Below, one piece after another: positions 1-11,550 of a DNA stretch of 64,000 nucleotides. How positions within the stretch are numbered: the first letter of the stretch is position 1; each line of letters begins with the position of its first letter. The DNA lies in assembly GCA_015680685.1 (NCBI GenBank), contig MNCI01028947.1, positions 337,962 to 401,961 of the forward strand. Direction: 5' to 3'. Origin of the DNA: Gnetum montanum. Lineage: Eukaryota > Streptophyta > Gnetopsida > Gnetales > Gnetaceae. A program made the translations under genes and the position numbers. The notes beneath the pieces are model-generated. The model saw only the letters and a list, made by a program, of their open reading frames with translations, had not been told where the DNA came from and did no database searches.

Positions 1-735
1 TTATAATATTCTCTAATTGCTCGTAGTAGGAGTTAGAAAGTGTATGGATCTTTATTCAAGCATTGTTGTACCTAAACCACACTAGTGTGAACGAGAATAA
101 AGATGAGCCTTTTAATCAAACCTTGTAACACTTAGAATACATTAATTATTTATTTATGAATTTATTATTTTCATTAATTATGTAATTAATTAAGCTAATT
201 TAAGCTAAATTATACTTCAAGAGATTATTTAAATAATTAAACTAAATAGATTAAACACATAAGTATGACCACATTGAGCATAAACACATATTCACTTGGT
301 AACCCTAGTAGCATTATTGCTTGGTGCATCTAGTAGTGTAGCACTTGGTAATCCCAGTAGTGGGTACATGGGTTCAAGATGTGTACGAAAAGACTAGATT
401 CTTATGTTAGGACTAGTTAGATAGTTAAATTAAATTACTTATTAAATTGCTTCATCTCTCTACTTTAAGCACCAAGGAACATAAAACATAAAATAATAAA
501 AATCATATTCCTCAATTACACTTAATCATAATTCTATACATCACAAGTGTAATTGGGAAGAAAAAAAATAACTATTAGGATAAGTTTCACTTCCTATAAG
601 ACTACTATATTGGAAGACATAGAGTCCACAAAATTTGACCAGATCATGTGTGAATGCTTTGTGATTCATATGGTTGGACATAGGGGTACCCTTCACCACT
701 CATCATTGGGTGTAGGGGTACCTCATTGATCATCA
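1..735 (+). mobile_element. Athila-type LTR, 5' LTR truncated by window edge
   Basis: This stretch matches, in reverse complement, the LTR at 12511-13455. Shared blocks include the one around 38-130, a block with repeated CTTGGTAAYCCTAGTAG-like motifs at about 293-365, and the final GTAGGGGTACCTCAT near 713-726. Directly after it comes a primer-binding-site-like sequence and then gag on the same strand, so this is the 5' LTR of a plus-strand element. The last bases are TCA; the exact end is 732 or 735. The start lies outside the window. There is a small internal duplication of the GGGGTACC segment near 685-722. Confidence 0.7.
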
Positions 736-736
736 T

Positions 737-754
737 TGGCATCATTACCCAGGA
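737..754 (+). other. Primer-binding site resembling tRNA-Asp type
   Basis: The 18 bases begin TGGCATCATTACCC and sit 1-4 bases after the LTR end. From memory of the family, Athila elements use a tRNA-Asp site beginning TGGCGCCGTTGCC; nearly all differences here are C-to-T or G-to-A. This places the element in the Athila group, as does the gag that follows. Confidence 0.6.
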
Positions 755-1404
755 TGGTGCTAGTTATTTAGATTAGTTATATTATACATGATCACTATAA
801 ACACATTAAAAAATTATCTTTCAGAAAATATTAAGTCACACACATCATAAACTAACAAAAATATCTCTTTTACATAGAAGAGATAATGCATCATATGAAG
901 AGAACATTAATTGGAGAACTAATGAGATATATACTGAAGAAAATTAGAGTGACCAACCTCATGTAGGGGTTTCATATGTTCATGACCATCCTAACTATAC
1001 TTAAGGACTACATTCACCTAAGGTAGAGAATCCTAGAGGAGATGAAGTTAGTCCTATACAAGGGAGGCCTCAAGGCCTAGGACTTCCTCAAAACATGGAA
1101 AAGATAAATCAAGGGACCATGAGAAATACTATAGAATCCATGATAACTCTTGCAGTTCTTCACCTTTATCTTTCTCTTCAATGTCTATTTCTGACAAAGA
1201 TGAATGTAGGTATAGAGATAGAGCTCCACTATGGGGTTGAAAGAAGGATAGAAATTGAAACTAAGGACAAAATAAAAGAGATCAACATGAGCATAGAAAA
1301 AATCATCATAATTAGACAAATAGAAATATAAATCTTCACCATGACATGTCTAATGATGGTGAACCCTTATTGTTCACTAAGAGCATGACATAGATTATAA
1401 AGGT

Positions 1405-2400
1405 AGTTAAAATGCCCCATAGGCATCACAAGGAAAGTCGCATCAAAAGGCTTGATATGAATAACATCTCTAAATTTGTAGGAGGTTATGATTTAGATCC
1501 ACAACATCATTTGCAATCCTTCCATGATGCCTGCATCTTACAAAACATTGAAAATGGATGAAAAAAGCTTAAGCTATTCCCTAGGATACTAATAGATAAA
1601 TCCAAACTATGGTATAGATCATTGAAACCAAATTCAATACATCGATGGTCCATAATGTTGGAACTCTTCAACAAGAAATACCAAACCTATGCAAGGGTAT
1701 CTAATCAAAGGAAACAAATCCAAGGATGAAAACAAGCACAACATGAACCCTTAGATATGGCCCTAGATAGATACTATTCTTTATTGAATAAATGTGCAAG
1801 CCATGATTCCTCTTAAGAAGAGTAACTTTTCAACATCATAGATGGGCTTCATAATCAAATAAGAGAGACCCTTAGGATGTATAGTTAGGGTTAATTATAT
1901 GAACTAAGATTCCATCAAATACAAATGGTAATCGAGCATGTGGAAAAAGAAGAAGGAGAGTTATGTAAATGGGAGAAGGTTGAGAAATATCACTGGGATC
2001 CAACTCTTCAAAAGAAAAGGGTCCACATCTATAATAAGAAAAAATAGGTAGCTCTCGATGAGGTGATTTCTCAACAAAAATTGCTAATATAAAAGTCTAT
2101 TGATGAGATTGAAGCAAAGTTAGATAAGATGTCAGAATGGATAAATGAGAAAGTTATAACTTGCATAGAAATTGTAGAGGAGAGAGTAACACAAAACAAA
2201 TCAAGTAACCACAAAAAAAGGAGGAAAAAGAACCAATAGATAGGTAAGAACACTAATCGGCAAAAAGGAAAAATGGCTATAGAAGAGAAGGCTATAGACT
2301 CAACCACTAAAGAAGATGATGGTTGTGACATCTGCATATATGACATCCGAAGGGCTATTGCTCAATCATGTTACATCTACATGAGTATTGGGCTTTTGCA
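1405..2400 (+). pseudogene. Decayed Ty3/gypsy gag (Athila-like)
   Basis: A single reading frame, broken by several stops, gives a recognisable plant retrotransposon gag core. It has a start like KFVGGYDLDPQHHLQSFHDA, a block LFPRILIDKSKLWYRSL (the usual 'A..W...L' step of capsid domains), then LFNKKYQTYARVSNQRKQI and EQLFNIIDGLHNQIRE-like text. The last third is lysine/glutamate-rich and likely coiled coil. Gag builds the cytoplasmic particle that packages the element RNA. Stops (for example after IENG near 1560, and near 1816-1825) make it non-functional. The stretch 755-1404 is the leader with weak N-terminal gag-like text. Lineage assignment rests mainly on the LTR and primer site. Confidence 0.65.
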
Positions 2401-3543
2401 TTGAATCCCAAGTTCATACAAAAGTAAATTCCTAGGAAATTACCTTTCTCATAAGGTAGTTATAGCCAGTCCTAAAAGCAATAGTACCATCCTAGTGGGA
2501 CTTCTTACTAGCCTCAACACTATTAGCCACCGTAGTGGCAAAACCCACAGTTGTGGGGAAGGCCATCATCAAACCAATACTACCATTATTGCTAGCTAAA
2601 CCCATATGGATATTACGTTCAACAATCTATTTCTCCAACTTGTTCTACTTACTCTACTTGAAATCACTATTGCCACTCTCTTGAATATTATTGACCCACA
2701 ACATCTTTTGAAGGATCGCCACCTCACACCTCTCATCCTCCATCATATCTTGAATATTCTCATACTCCACTCCATCACATGTCATAAATAGCAACACAGA
2801 AAGATTTAGCATCACAACATTAACAAAATAATGCCACTGATGCTATGAACATACATAGACATGATAATACCGGTAGGTCCCCACCATAATCTCGGAAACA
2901 CCCTTTATCTAGGATGGCTCCCACATATAAATGCAACACTCATGGACCTACTAACTCATCCAAACTAGCATAATTCCAATCAAGTGCAACACCCTTCCTT
3001 TCACAATGAATGTCCTCTAATCCTATGCAAAGGCCAACATCCTTCACTACTCCAACACCTAACAAAAGTGATGAATCTAGCATTGTGGAGAGACAAATGA
3101 ATCCATGCTCACTACTAATAGTAAAGGGTGTAGTTATGAGCCAAAAATTCAAAATATTAACATAGCCCATAACAAAGTTCAAGAGAAAGTGTGTGAGTAG
3201 AAACAAATCTACATAGTAGCCACTACCAGAAGACACCTAGTGGCTTGAAAATGAGAATATAAAATTATTTCAAAGATACATGGAGGAAACTAATCTTCTT
3301 CTAAGTTCTAGAATTAAGAAAATGGACCAAACAGAGGACTTAGATACATATATCTTACACTCTGATTATACAACAAAAAAGGATATTAAACATGGAGACT
3401 TGGGAATTAAAATCAAAAGTCAAGAAGAAGAAGCAAACACATTTGGACCCTCCAAAATGGAAATACCTTCAAGTCCAAATGAAGATACATCTTTGAATGA
3501 TCCAAATAAGACTATCACCAATGTTAGATGTGCCACTACATGA
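2401..3543 (+). pseudogene. Gag C-terminal / linker remnant of the same element
   Basis: This continues the element beyond gag. About 2430-2790 is a decayed Pro/Gln/Tyr-rich stretch. An open stretch at 3280-3543 (87 residues, starting MEETNLLL) is charged and rich in K/E/D and could be part of the gag-protease linker. No protease or RT follows; the element ends or is deleted near 3545. I assign no function beyond remnant. Confidence 0.4.
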
Positions 3544-3619
3544 TTAATTAAATTATTAATAGTGATAGATGAAATTTTTTTCGCTTTTATGCTTTTTAGA
3601 ACAAGCTCTCTTATGCATA

Positions 3620-4300
3620 TGATACATGAGCTAACATGGAAGAGCTATTTTGGAAGAGCTTTGTAGAACAAAAAATTTAGTTCTAAAGATTCGTTCTATA
3701 GGTTGATGTGGTATGACATCCATTACAACTAATAATTAGTTTTAAAGCTTTTTCAAAAAAAAAAGGATGAACTTTTTAACCAGGCTTATGTATGTGGAAG
3801 AAGAAAACAAAATGTTAACATGGTAGAGCTATTCTTTAACAAGATTTTGTAGAATTAATAAATGGTTCTAGGGTTGATTCTAAAGAAGATTTTATTTTAG
3901 AAGTTGACGTAGTAGAGTTAATTGAAGGAGTCCTTTGTAGATTCAAAAAATGGTTCTACAAGCTAGTTCTATTTAGTGCTTTATCTTTGAGCTAATGTGA
4001 AAGAGCTATTTCTCATCCCTTTGTAAAACTAGAAAATAGTTCTATGAGTTGGTTCTACAAGCTAAGCTAGATTAAAATTCTTTTACACACATGTTCTAAA
4101 AATTATTTAAACTTGTCCCCACTAAGTCCTCTTAAGAAAGAGGAAGCTAACCTGGTAGAACCAATTTGAGCTATCTTTGTAGAGCTAAAATGAAGATTTG
4201 AGCTAGATTAAAGACACTGTCTAAGTGCACATGATGATGAGCTAGTAGCATCATTCTAGACAAGCTAAGTACAAAGAAAAAAAATGGTTCTATGTGTTGA
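3620..4300 (+). repeat. Degenerate tandem repeat, roughly 100-190 bp units
   Basis: Four to five diverged copies of a unit can be read, near 3630, 3810, 3905, 3990 and 4145. Each has a GAGCTAACATGGTAGAGCTA-like part followed 20-35 bases later by CTTTGTAGAACTAAAAAA and TGGTTCTA. Spacing is irregular. No coding potential is visible. It may be a decayed satellite-like array. Confidence 0.45.
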
Positions 4301-4460
4301 TGTGGCAAACAAACACTTCCCTACAAAAGATAAGAAGAAAGATTAAATTCATGTAAAACAAAAGCTCCATTGTAAAGCTAAACTTATAACCAAGCTTAAA
4401 ACATCTAACAAAGCCTTCCACACCATTGATCTACTTTAACCAAAGCTTCAATACAAATTA

Positions 4461-6050
4461 TTGGTGATGTGAAAATAACTAACAGATTGTATGAGTGTAG
4501 AGATCAGATCAAGGCAAGGAAGATAATCATACATTAGAAACCATGATGAAAGAAAGAAATGGAAAGGAAGTCTCGAGTTACTATTAGATGTAGGTAACCA
4601 ATTTCATTCCCTTTATATGAATTTATACATGTGGTTTCCTTATGTTGGAAGTTGGTAGTTACTATTTACTGGTCTTCATTATTTCATGGTGGTTGGCTAT
4701 GTTTGTTGGCAATTATTATTTGTTGTCATTTCATTCATGGTAGTTGGCTATCTTAGTATGTGAGGATGCAAGTCTTTGGGCTCACATAAGTATCACATGG
4801 GCATGTCATGTTGGCATTGACAATTGTCCAACATTTAACTTTCAAGATTAGCATCTTTCACATGTCGAAGATTTAGCTAAATTTGCACAAAGAGATATGT
4901 AACTATCTATGTGTTGGAAATTCATGAATTTGATGAAAATTTCATGAACAATTCATAGTGGGGATGGGTTCACATATAGAAGCACTATAAATTTGCAATG
5001 AGTAATTTTCACACAAATATTTCTATTTTCTGACAAATATATTAAGAAATAGAAAAATATTTTAACTTTCAAATACCAATCCTTTACACTAATACATAAA
5101 ATATAGATGAAAAAAAAACATTTGGTCTAAGATTTATAAATATTCATGGGGGGTTTTCATTTTTCTCTTTTATTAAATATATTTTAACTTTTTTCATTCA
5201 CATCCCTAGTTATGAACACGTACCCATCTTTTTTGGTGTTACACGAATCTGAACACATCTAGAATCATGAATTCTTGATTCCATAGTTTCATGTATCAAA
5301 TTCTTTTGATGCATAGGTAACTAGCTAATTCCATGCTCATGAATCATCATTCATCAAGAAGGCACTCCCAAATAATTTAAAACTCTTTTCCACAAAGAAC
5401 TAACACTTTAAAAACCCATGACATGTATGCCTCTAGTTCATGTAGTTTTCATATGCATATTTAGGGTATTAGTTTTTATTTTTCTTGAGTTTAGGAAACT
5501 CTATTAATCTTAACTTATTATAGGAATGTCATACTACTAAGGTACATTACTTCCATATTTATAACCAGATTCTATTACAAATTACTTTTTAAGAAATGTA
5601 AGTAAGAATATTATACATACATTATCTCAAATAAATCTTATAGTCCAAATTGTAAAATTAAGAATTAATGGATTCAATACATTTTATTAGAATTGTTGTT
5701 ATTATAAAATATATGGTTAATTTATTATTAATGACATTGTATATATATGGTTAAAATATATGGTAAAAATATATGATATTATATCATTTTACAAAATTTT
5801 AAACAAAGTTAGTTTTAATCCTATTTTAGAAGAGAAATGCATACATCACTTGATAGGTTCAATATTTTAATGTTCATGTATTTTAATATTCTTTTTTAAG
5901 TTTATTTCATTAGCTTGAATAACTTTTTAGTACTTGTATTCAAAATGTAAATTAAGGTTTGCACTCTTATATATATGTATGTATGTTTGGTATGGTTATC
6001 AATTTGATCCAAATATAAATTTCTTTTGAGTTTTGCTAACTTATATCACA
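4461..6050. other. AT-rich non-coding stretch
   Basis: I see no gene, LTR boundary or clear repeat here. There are short TA-rich runs (about 5740-5770 and 5970-5990) and a local GGTAGTTGGCTAT-like repetition near 4690-4755. Confidence 0.5.
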
Positions 6051-6119
6051 TTTTTACCATGATCCATGCATTTATTTTACACTTTGTCAAAGTGACAAGC
6101 TCTCCCTTATCTATGATTG

Positions 6120-6545
6120 GTAGTGGCCTCTCAGCCAAACTAGCTTAATTATATATTGATAATATATACCTATAGTTTGGCCAAGATAATCTTATCCGTT
6201 AACAAGTAGTGGCCTCTCAATCAAACTAGCTTAATTATATACTTATAATATATACCTATAATTTGGCCAAGAGAATCTTATCCATTAACAAAGTTATTTG
6301 AGTCAAAAATTCCATGAATGCAAACTTAATCGTTACGAAAAATTTGATATACAAATCTTGTTCTTTAACCTCAAGTTATGAAAATTATAATTCTTAAATC
6401 TTGTTCTTCATCTCGAAGTCATGAAATTTTTGACTCAAATAACTTATTACTTGTTAACAAATAAGATTCTCAACCAAATTATAGATATATACTATAAATT
6501 ATAGATATATATTATAAATATATAACTAAGCTAACTAAGCTAGTG
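6120..6545. repeat. Fold-back (long inverted repeat) with tandem inner parts
   Basis: The left arm contains two direct copies of an 86 bp unit starting GTAGTGGCCTCTCA at 6120 and 6206. The second copy plus following bases (about 6225-6325) is the inverse complement of 6418-6545, for example GTTATTTGAGTCAAAAATT against AATTTTTGACTCAAATAAC. The loop (about 6330-6415) holds two related copies of AATCTTGTTCTT. The structure could form a hairpin of about 90 bp per arm. It lies about 0.6 kb upstream of the gene at 7170. Confidence 0.6.
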
Positions 6546-7087
6546 TTATAAATGACTTCTCTTAAAAATTATTACCATGATAGAAAACGCTATGAAAATG
6601 AACGTTTTGTTAAACAGGTAACCTTATCGTCAAGAACGGAAAAAATGTTAAAAGCCTTCAAATAAATTGCACAATTCCAGGCTACTGAATTGTTATTGTT
6701 TAGGTACGTAAGCTTACTTACCGCTAATGTCTGCAAATAGCGACTGCTGCTTGCAACTTTGCTTTTGTTTTCTTTGTGTGAAAGCGTGCTATGCTCACGC
6801 CTGCCACAACGAACACACTTCCTGCACGTTCCCAACACGAGCTTGCTGCGTGCTGGCTTTGGTCCATTTCCTTGGAAATCCCCAAACCGCAAAAGAATTT
6901 CGTAATTCAAAGCAATAAAAATCCAAAACTCGCACAACTGCGTCGTCTAATGTATTCAAAAACTAAAATCATGGGTTTCGCAGAAAATGTATGTTTGCAG
7001 TGATGGCGTCAATGATGAATTGTCATTGCCGTGTAGATGACAACCAAGAAAGAAGGTTTAATTCAAACTCATTCATTCTACGGCGGC

Positions 7088-7095
7088 TATAAATA
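7088..7095 (+). promoter_or_regulatory. TATA box of the 7170 gene
   Basis: TATAAATA lies within GGCTATAAATATCTCC, 75 bases before the ATG at 7170. A start of transcription about 30 bases downstream would leave a leader of about 45-50 bases. The surrounding 6700-7160 is less AT-rich than its neighbours and shows no repeat structure, as expected for a real promoter region. Confidence 0.6.
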
Positions 7096-7169
7096 TCTCC
7101 CAATTAGGGAAGGAATAATAGATATCAAAGAGGGATTTACTTGCTTGAATTTAGTTAGCATATCATAGA

Positions 7170-7565
7170 ATGGCTGATACCAAAGTAGACATTAGCGGAG
7201 GAGACAGCAGCAGCTTGGCAAACATTTTGGCATCAGCTTTCATGCAGTTTTACACAGCCATTCAAATATCTCTGGTAACGTCTTTGGTGCAGTTATCCTT
7301 TGGCAATTCTTCAGTTCCGCTGTGTCGTTTCAGGTGGCTGTTTTTCCTGGTCTCTTTCATCATATTCTGCAGCGTGGCTGTCATGATTGCTGAAACGATC
7401 GTTAGCTACATGGGCAACTCTAATCAACAGCAGCAGCCGAAAGTTTTATGGAAGATTCTACAAAAGGAATGGGCAGCAGTGGCTCTAATTAATCTTTACA
7501 CTGTTCTCTGGGCACTTGTATGGGTGGCCTATTATACCCTTCCTTGCTCGCAAAATTCACAATAA
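7170..7565 (+). CDS. Small three-helix membrane protein, function unknown
   Basis: This is an intact 131-residue frame, MADTKVDISG...SQNSQ, in a block of higher GC than the region around it. A TATA box precedes it and AATAAA follows 171 bases after the stop. Three hydrophobic segments are visible: about residues 16-45, 51-80 and 100-124. A polar Gln-rich loop (SNQQQQPK) lies between the second and third. The second helix contains FLVSFIIFCSVAVMIAE; the third is WALVWVAYYTL. The N-terminus is acidic and not a clear signal peptide, so an integral membrane location is likely. I do not recognise a family. No introns are apparent. The start is the first ATG after the TATA box. It is the only unbroken ordinary gene in the window, and it is isolated among repeats. 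Confidence 0.7.
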   Translation: MADTKVDISGGDSSSLANILASAFMQFYTAIQISLVTSLVQLSFGNSSVPLCRFRWLFFLVSFIIFCSVAVMIAETIVSYMGNSNQQQQPKVLWKILQKEWAAVALINLYTVLWALVWVAYYTLPCSQNSQ

Positions 7566-7736
7566 CTTCTTGGGAGGGAATGGTGTAAATTAGCGTTAAA
7601 AAATATCTGTATCAACTTATGTCGTTTCTTTCATTTTAACTGGATAAAGGCAACCCAGTCTGTTCTGGTTGTTTCCTTGTGTTTGTTTCTTGTCTGTCTT
7701 AAAATTCAAAAGAGTAAGAATATGCTTATGTCAGAT

Positions 7737-7742
7737 AATAAA
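7737..7742 (+). terminator. Polyadenylation signal of the 7170 gene
   Basis: AATAAA lies 172 bases after the stop codon, followed by GT-rich text (TAGTGGCTTAGGG). The spacing suits a plant 3' UTR. Confidence 0.45.
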
Positions 7743-7845
7743 TAGTGGCTTAGGGAAGTTTTCTTTTCGTCCCAATTAAAATTTAAAAACGGTTGTCTTT
7801 CGAGTAATCACCTTAAGAGAGAGGTCTCAAATAATTTTTAATTAT

Positions 7846-8325
7846 GGTTATTTTGTTGCGTTATTGTCCTACTAGTCATGGAAACTCTAAAATAATTCCA
7901 ACTAGGTAAAGTAAATGGGTTTCGTTTCCTTTCCTTAAAAACAGCAAACCATGTATTTAATGTTCTAAAATTAAGGAAAAATTTTCCTGTTAGCTTATCC
8001 TAAAAATTATCTTTTATCTTTCTTATTCTGGTTATTTTGTTGGTTATTGTCCTTCCAGTCATGGAATTTCTAAAATACTGCCATGTAGGTAACTAGCGTA
8101 TTCCCTTAAAAACAACAAACCATATATTTAAAGTTTTAAAATTAAAGAAAGACTTATCATAAAAATGATCATATCTCTTTTATTTTGGTTATTGTCCAAC
8201 GAGCCATGAAAACTCTAAAATACTTCCAACTAGCTATAGTATTTCCTTAAAAATAGAAAACCATGTATTTAAAGTTTTAAAATTAAGACTTTTTTGTTAC
8301 CTTTTCATAAAAATTATCTTCAGTG
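7846..8325 (+). repeat. Three tandem copies of a 155-185 bp unit
   Basis: Units begin GGTTATT at about 7846, 8030 and 8187. Each runs through GTCATGGAAACTCTAAAAT, an ACTAGGTA-like part, CCTTAAAAACAGCAAACCAT, GTTTTAAAATTAA and ATAAAAATTATCTT. The copies are clearly diverged, with internal indels. They lie directly 3' of the membrane-protein gene. No coding. Confidence 0.75.
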
Positions 8326-8923
8326 GAGTGTCTTCATAATTTGGGTTCTGCTTCATCCGATTTTTACCACTCTTATCTGCTACCATTTTCAGTTGATTCT
8401 TGGTGGATGGTGGATCTCCATATTGTATTCCTCCTCTGTGGGATCAATTGCTTGTAAAGATGTTTCCCTTTGAAACATCCCCAGCTCATGATATTTCCTT
8501 TTCCTTTTATATCTATTTTAAATGTCTTGAAGTGGAATATGTATTTAATGCTTCTTTTCTATTTATAAAGATAAGCATCTTAACTATATATTATATATAC
8601 GGTGATTGAGAGTGTATCACCTGCAAAAGTAAATGAAAGATTTGACTTCTCAACTATACACAAAGTATTGTAAGGATGATTAACCAAACATTTCCTTTCT
8701 TCTAAAGCAAATCCTACATTAAGGACATTTAACAAGACCATACTACAATCACTAGACCATACTACAATCACTACAGATAACATCATCAACTTCTTCCTAT
8801 CCTCCATTTGAAACTGATGATGGTGGTAGGCAAAAAAAAATTTCATTGTAAGTCTACTCTTGAAGCGTTTCATTTCACATTCAAAAATTTTCAGCTAAGC
8901 CCACGAGCCTCAAATGGAGGATG
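8326..8923. other. Non-coding stretch with a 19 bp direct duplication
   Basis: No supported gene. A 19 bp unit GACCATACTACAATCACTA occurs twice in tandem at 8736-8754 and 8755-8773. Confidence 0.6.
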
Positions 8924-8931
8924 GGGAAGAG

Positions 8932-9228
8932 CAATGTTACCAGACTAATAGAGTTTCAGTGAGTACTTGCAGAGTTCAGAGTTTTCCAAAGAAAACCGGC
9001 CACTCCCTAAGCATGAGCCCAGTTGAAATTTGGACAATTTTAAAAGATTACACATCGTGAAAATTGAAAAATATGTAGGTTGCCATGAGTTTGAAAAATA
9101 CACAGGTTGACATAAGTTTTGACCGAGTCTTCCAAGTAACTCACTGAGTTTGAGTTTGGGTTTATTTCTGGAAAAAACCACTGACTTGCAGAGTTCAGAT
9201 GTTGCAAAGTTCCGGTCTAGTAACACTG
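8932..9228. mobile_element. hAT-type MITE, 297 bp, with 8 bp target duplication
   Basis: Ends are imperfect inverted repeats: CAATGTTACCAGAC at the left and GTCTAGTAACACTG at the right (2 mismatches in 14). The element is flanked by a perfect 8 bp direct repeat GGGAAGAG at 8924-8931 and 9229-9236. Eight-base duplications and CARTG-type ends are typical of the hAT superfamily. Subterminal copies of GACTTGCAGAGTTCAGA (8966 and 9182 areas) resemble transposase-binding repeats. The interior has no transposase, so the element is non-autonomous; open frames inside it are incidental. Confidence 0.85.
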
Positions 9229-9236
9229 GGGAAGAG

Positions 9237-9671
9237 TAGATGGCATTGTCTATAATGGTGGTGGTAACTAGATACGAAATGCAAAAGGGGGCGGTGATAC
9301 TGGGTTCTATGAGTGTAAAAGTTTATATTATAGTTTTCTTTTGGAGGAGGGGGATGCACGGTGGTTGTTTTAGTGTTAATTGAAAATTATGTAATGAGGG
9401 TTTTGCCGATGTTGTAATGCTAGAAGTTTAAATGTAAAAGTTTTTGTATTGATTAGGATAGACAATGTTTCTTATGAATAGCATGAGTATAGTCTAGTGT
9501 TTTGTATATGCAATTGTATGTTGATTAGTATAGGTGGTTTTGCTCAGGAATGACCTGAGTATTGAATAGTGTTTTGTAAATGCAAAAGAAAATAAGAGGT
9601 TGTTGCTACCCTGCTTATAAAGCCTCTTTTCTTTTCTATTTTGCTTTATTTTTTTTCATTCTTCTTGTTTG
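9237..9671. other. Non-coding stretch
   Basis: No gene or boundary recognised. The block around 9470-9590 repeats a phrase (ATGAGTATAGTCTAGTGTTTTG and a related GAGTATTGAATAGTGTTTTG) about 70 bases apart. Confidence 0.45.
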
Positions 9672-9837
9672 TTCATTTGCCTCTTCTTTATAGTTACTTT
9701 GGTTGTCTTTTTTCAAAACTTTTGTTTATGCTATGTTAATATTTTGTGTGGCAATTCATTTGCCTCTTCTTTATAGTTACTTTGGTTGTCTTTTTTCAAA
9801 ACTTTTGTTTATGCTATGTTAATATTTTGTGTGGCAA
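9672..9837 (+). repeat. Perfect 83 bp tandem duplication
   Basis: 9672-9754 and 9755-9837 are identical by eye, beginning TTCATTTGCCTCTTC and ending TGTGTGGCAA. Identity in otherwise decayed DNA means the duplication is recent, or an assembly artefact. Confidence 0.9.
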
Positions 9838-10837
9838 TTACCCGTTATAGTGGTTTATTATGGACATTTTCATTTCTTCTTGCTAGCTTCTTTTTGTAAT
9901 TGTTTTTGCCTGTATGCATTTTTATTTAAATCCTTTAATAGTTACTGTTGTGTTGTTCAATTTAATTTATCTCTATACATTTTTATTAAAACTCTTTGAT
10001 AGGTATTGTTGTGTTTTTCATGTAATTTGTTTAATATTCAAATTTTTTTATTGGTATATTTTGTAGAAAATATTTTTGAGTATTGAAGTATTGGTTATAA
10101 AATTGTTTATTGAAAGCATGTATAACTAGATGAACATGTTATTATGAAAACTAATTTTTGAATACTTTATTTATTTTACAAATTTTGGATAGAAAAATTA
10201 CTAAAATTTATAAAACCAAATTTTAGAACTTTGGAAATATTAATTTTGGTAAAATATTGAACTTATTAGAAAAGGATCAAATGAAATGAATAATGTGAGT
10301 TAAAAAACTATATAATACTTTTAAAGGAAAAGCGTATGTATGCTAAGGACATGTCCCTAGGCTAGTAACATATCATGTGTATAGGGTGCATGAATACAAA
10401 GTCTATAGTTATAAGATAATGCATAAATTTAGTAGATTTATGTTATAATTATGTCATAGGACCAAAGATGATGAAGCTTTCATTTGCTTCATCTTTAAAT
10501 TCTAACTGTAGAAATTTTTTAAAATACTTTAAAGATGTATTAGGTACATAGATTTGTAAAATATCATTCTATGTTAATATATTGTTAACACAAGATACAA
10601 AATATACTTTACTATTAGTCAAATTGGAATTTATATTTACCTATTGAGCATTTATGTTTGGATGTTTTGTTTGAGATGTATTTGATGATCTTGTAGGTGC
10701 CATTCTATCCTAATTTTTAAGCAGTTGTATAATTTCTTGATATAGCTCTATAGTTGAATTTGAAGTATCTATGTCTAGTTTTGCTATAAATTGTAAATAT
10801 GTTGTTTTATTCTAAAATCATTCATAAAGTATAACAA

Positions 10838-11550
10838 GTGAGTAGAAATGAAATGTTGATAAATATTTTGGAATGTGTAAATTCTAAAATTATCATGAAT
10901 GTATACCTAAATTCATTCATTCATGTAATTTGCATTATTTTCTTTTGTTGAAAATGGTATTGCTTTGATTGTTAATGTTTTTTTTTTATGTTTTTTGTTA
11001 TTATTGAATATTTTCCATGTTGAAGTCAATGGTAACTAGAAATTGTTATGTTCTTATTGCTTGAACTTCGTGTTTGCTGGTGCAATGTATCTTTGTTGAG
11101 TTGTCAAAGAATATAAAAAGAATTATTATAATTATTTGTTCATATACTAGATATTTTAAAAGAATTAAATAGTAATTTTGTATTTGTGTAATACTTGTAG
11201 AAATGAAATGTTTATGGATATTTTGTACTATGTTAATTTCAAAATTATAGTAAATGTGTACTTAAATGAATTAATTATTATAAATTTCATTGCATTCTTC
11301 TATTGAAAATGATACTACTTTGGTAGTTGATATTATTTCTTAGTTACCGTTTTGATTATTGATGTAAGCACTATTTTGTTCACCTAACATTGTTGTGGCC
11401 CTAGTACTTGGTGTTAGTATTCATTGCTATAATGTATCTTTTTGAGCTGCCAAAAAATATGCAAAGAGTTATTATAATTGGATGTTGAAGTAATAAATTT
11501 TTTCAAGAAAAGTAATCCAAAGTTTGTATTTATGTTTGTGTAATAATTTA
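10838..11550 (+). repeat. Diverged direct duplication, about 350 bp period
   Basis: Two related segments start near 10844 and 11199 with AGAAATGAAATGTT. They continue through a TTGAAAATG block, AATGTATCTTT at 11084 and 11431, and TTATTATAATT at about 11130 and 11470. Similarity is moderate with indels. No coding seen; the rest of 9838-12510 is AT-rich with no gene recognised. Confidence 0.6.

Noticed and set aside
6054-6581. TTACCATGAT on both sides (6054-6063 and 6572-6581) as a target duplication for the fold-back
   Set aside because: The sequences just inside these flanks are not inverted repeats of each other, so they do not define transposon ends.
6590-6937. 115-residue open frame on minus, and overlapping short plus frames
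   Set aside because: They lie in the upstream region of the 7170 gene, overlap each other in several phases and show no family features.
8945-9226. 93-residue open frame on minus
   Set aside because: It lies wholly inside the hAT MITE, ends included, and resembles no transposase.
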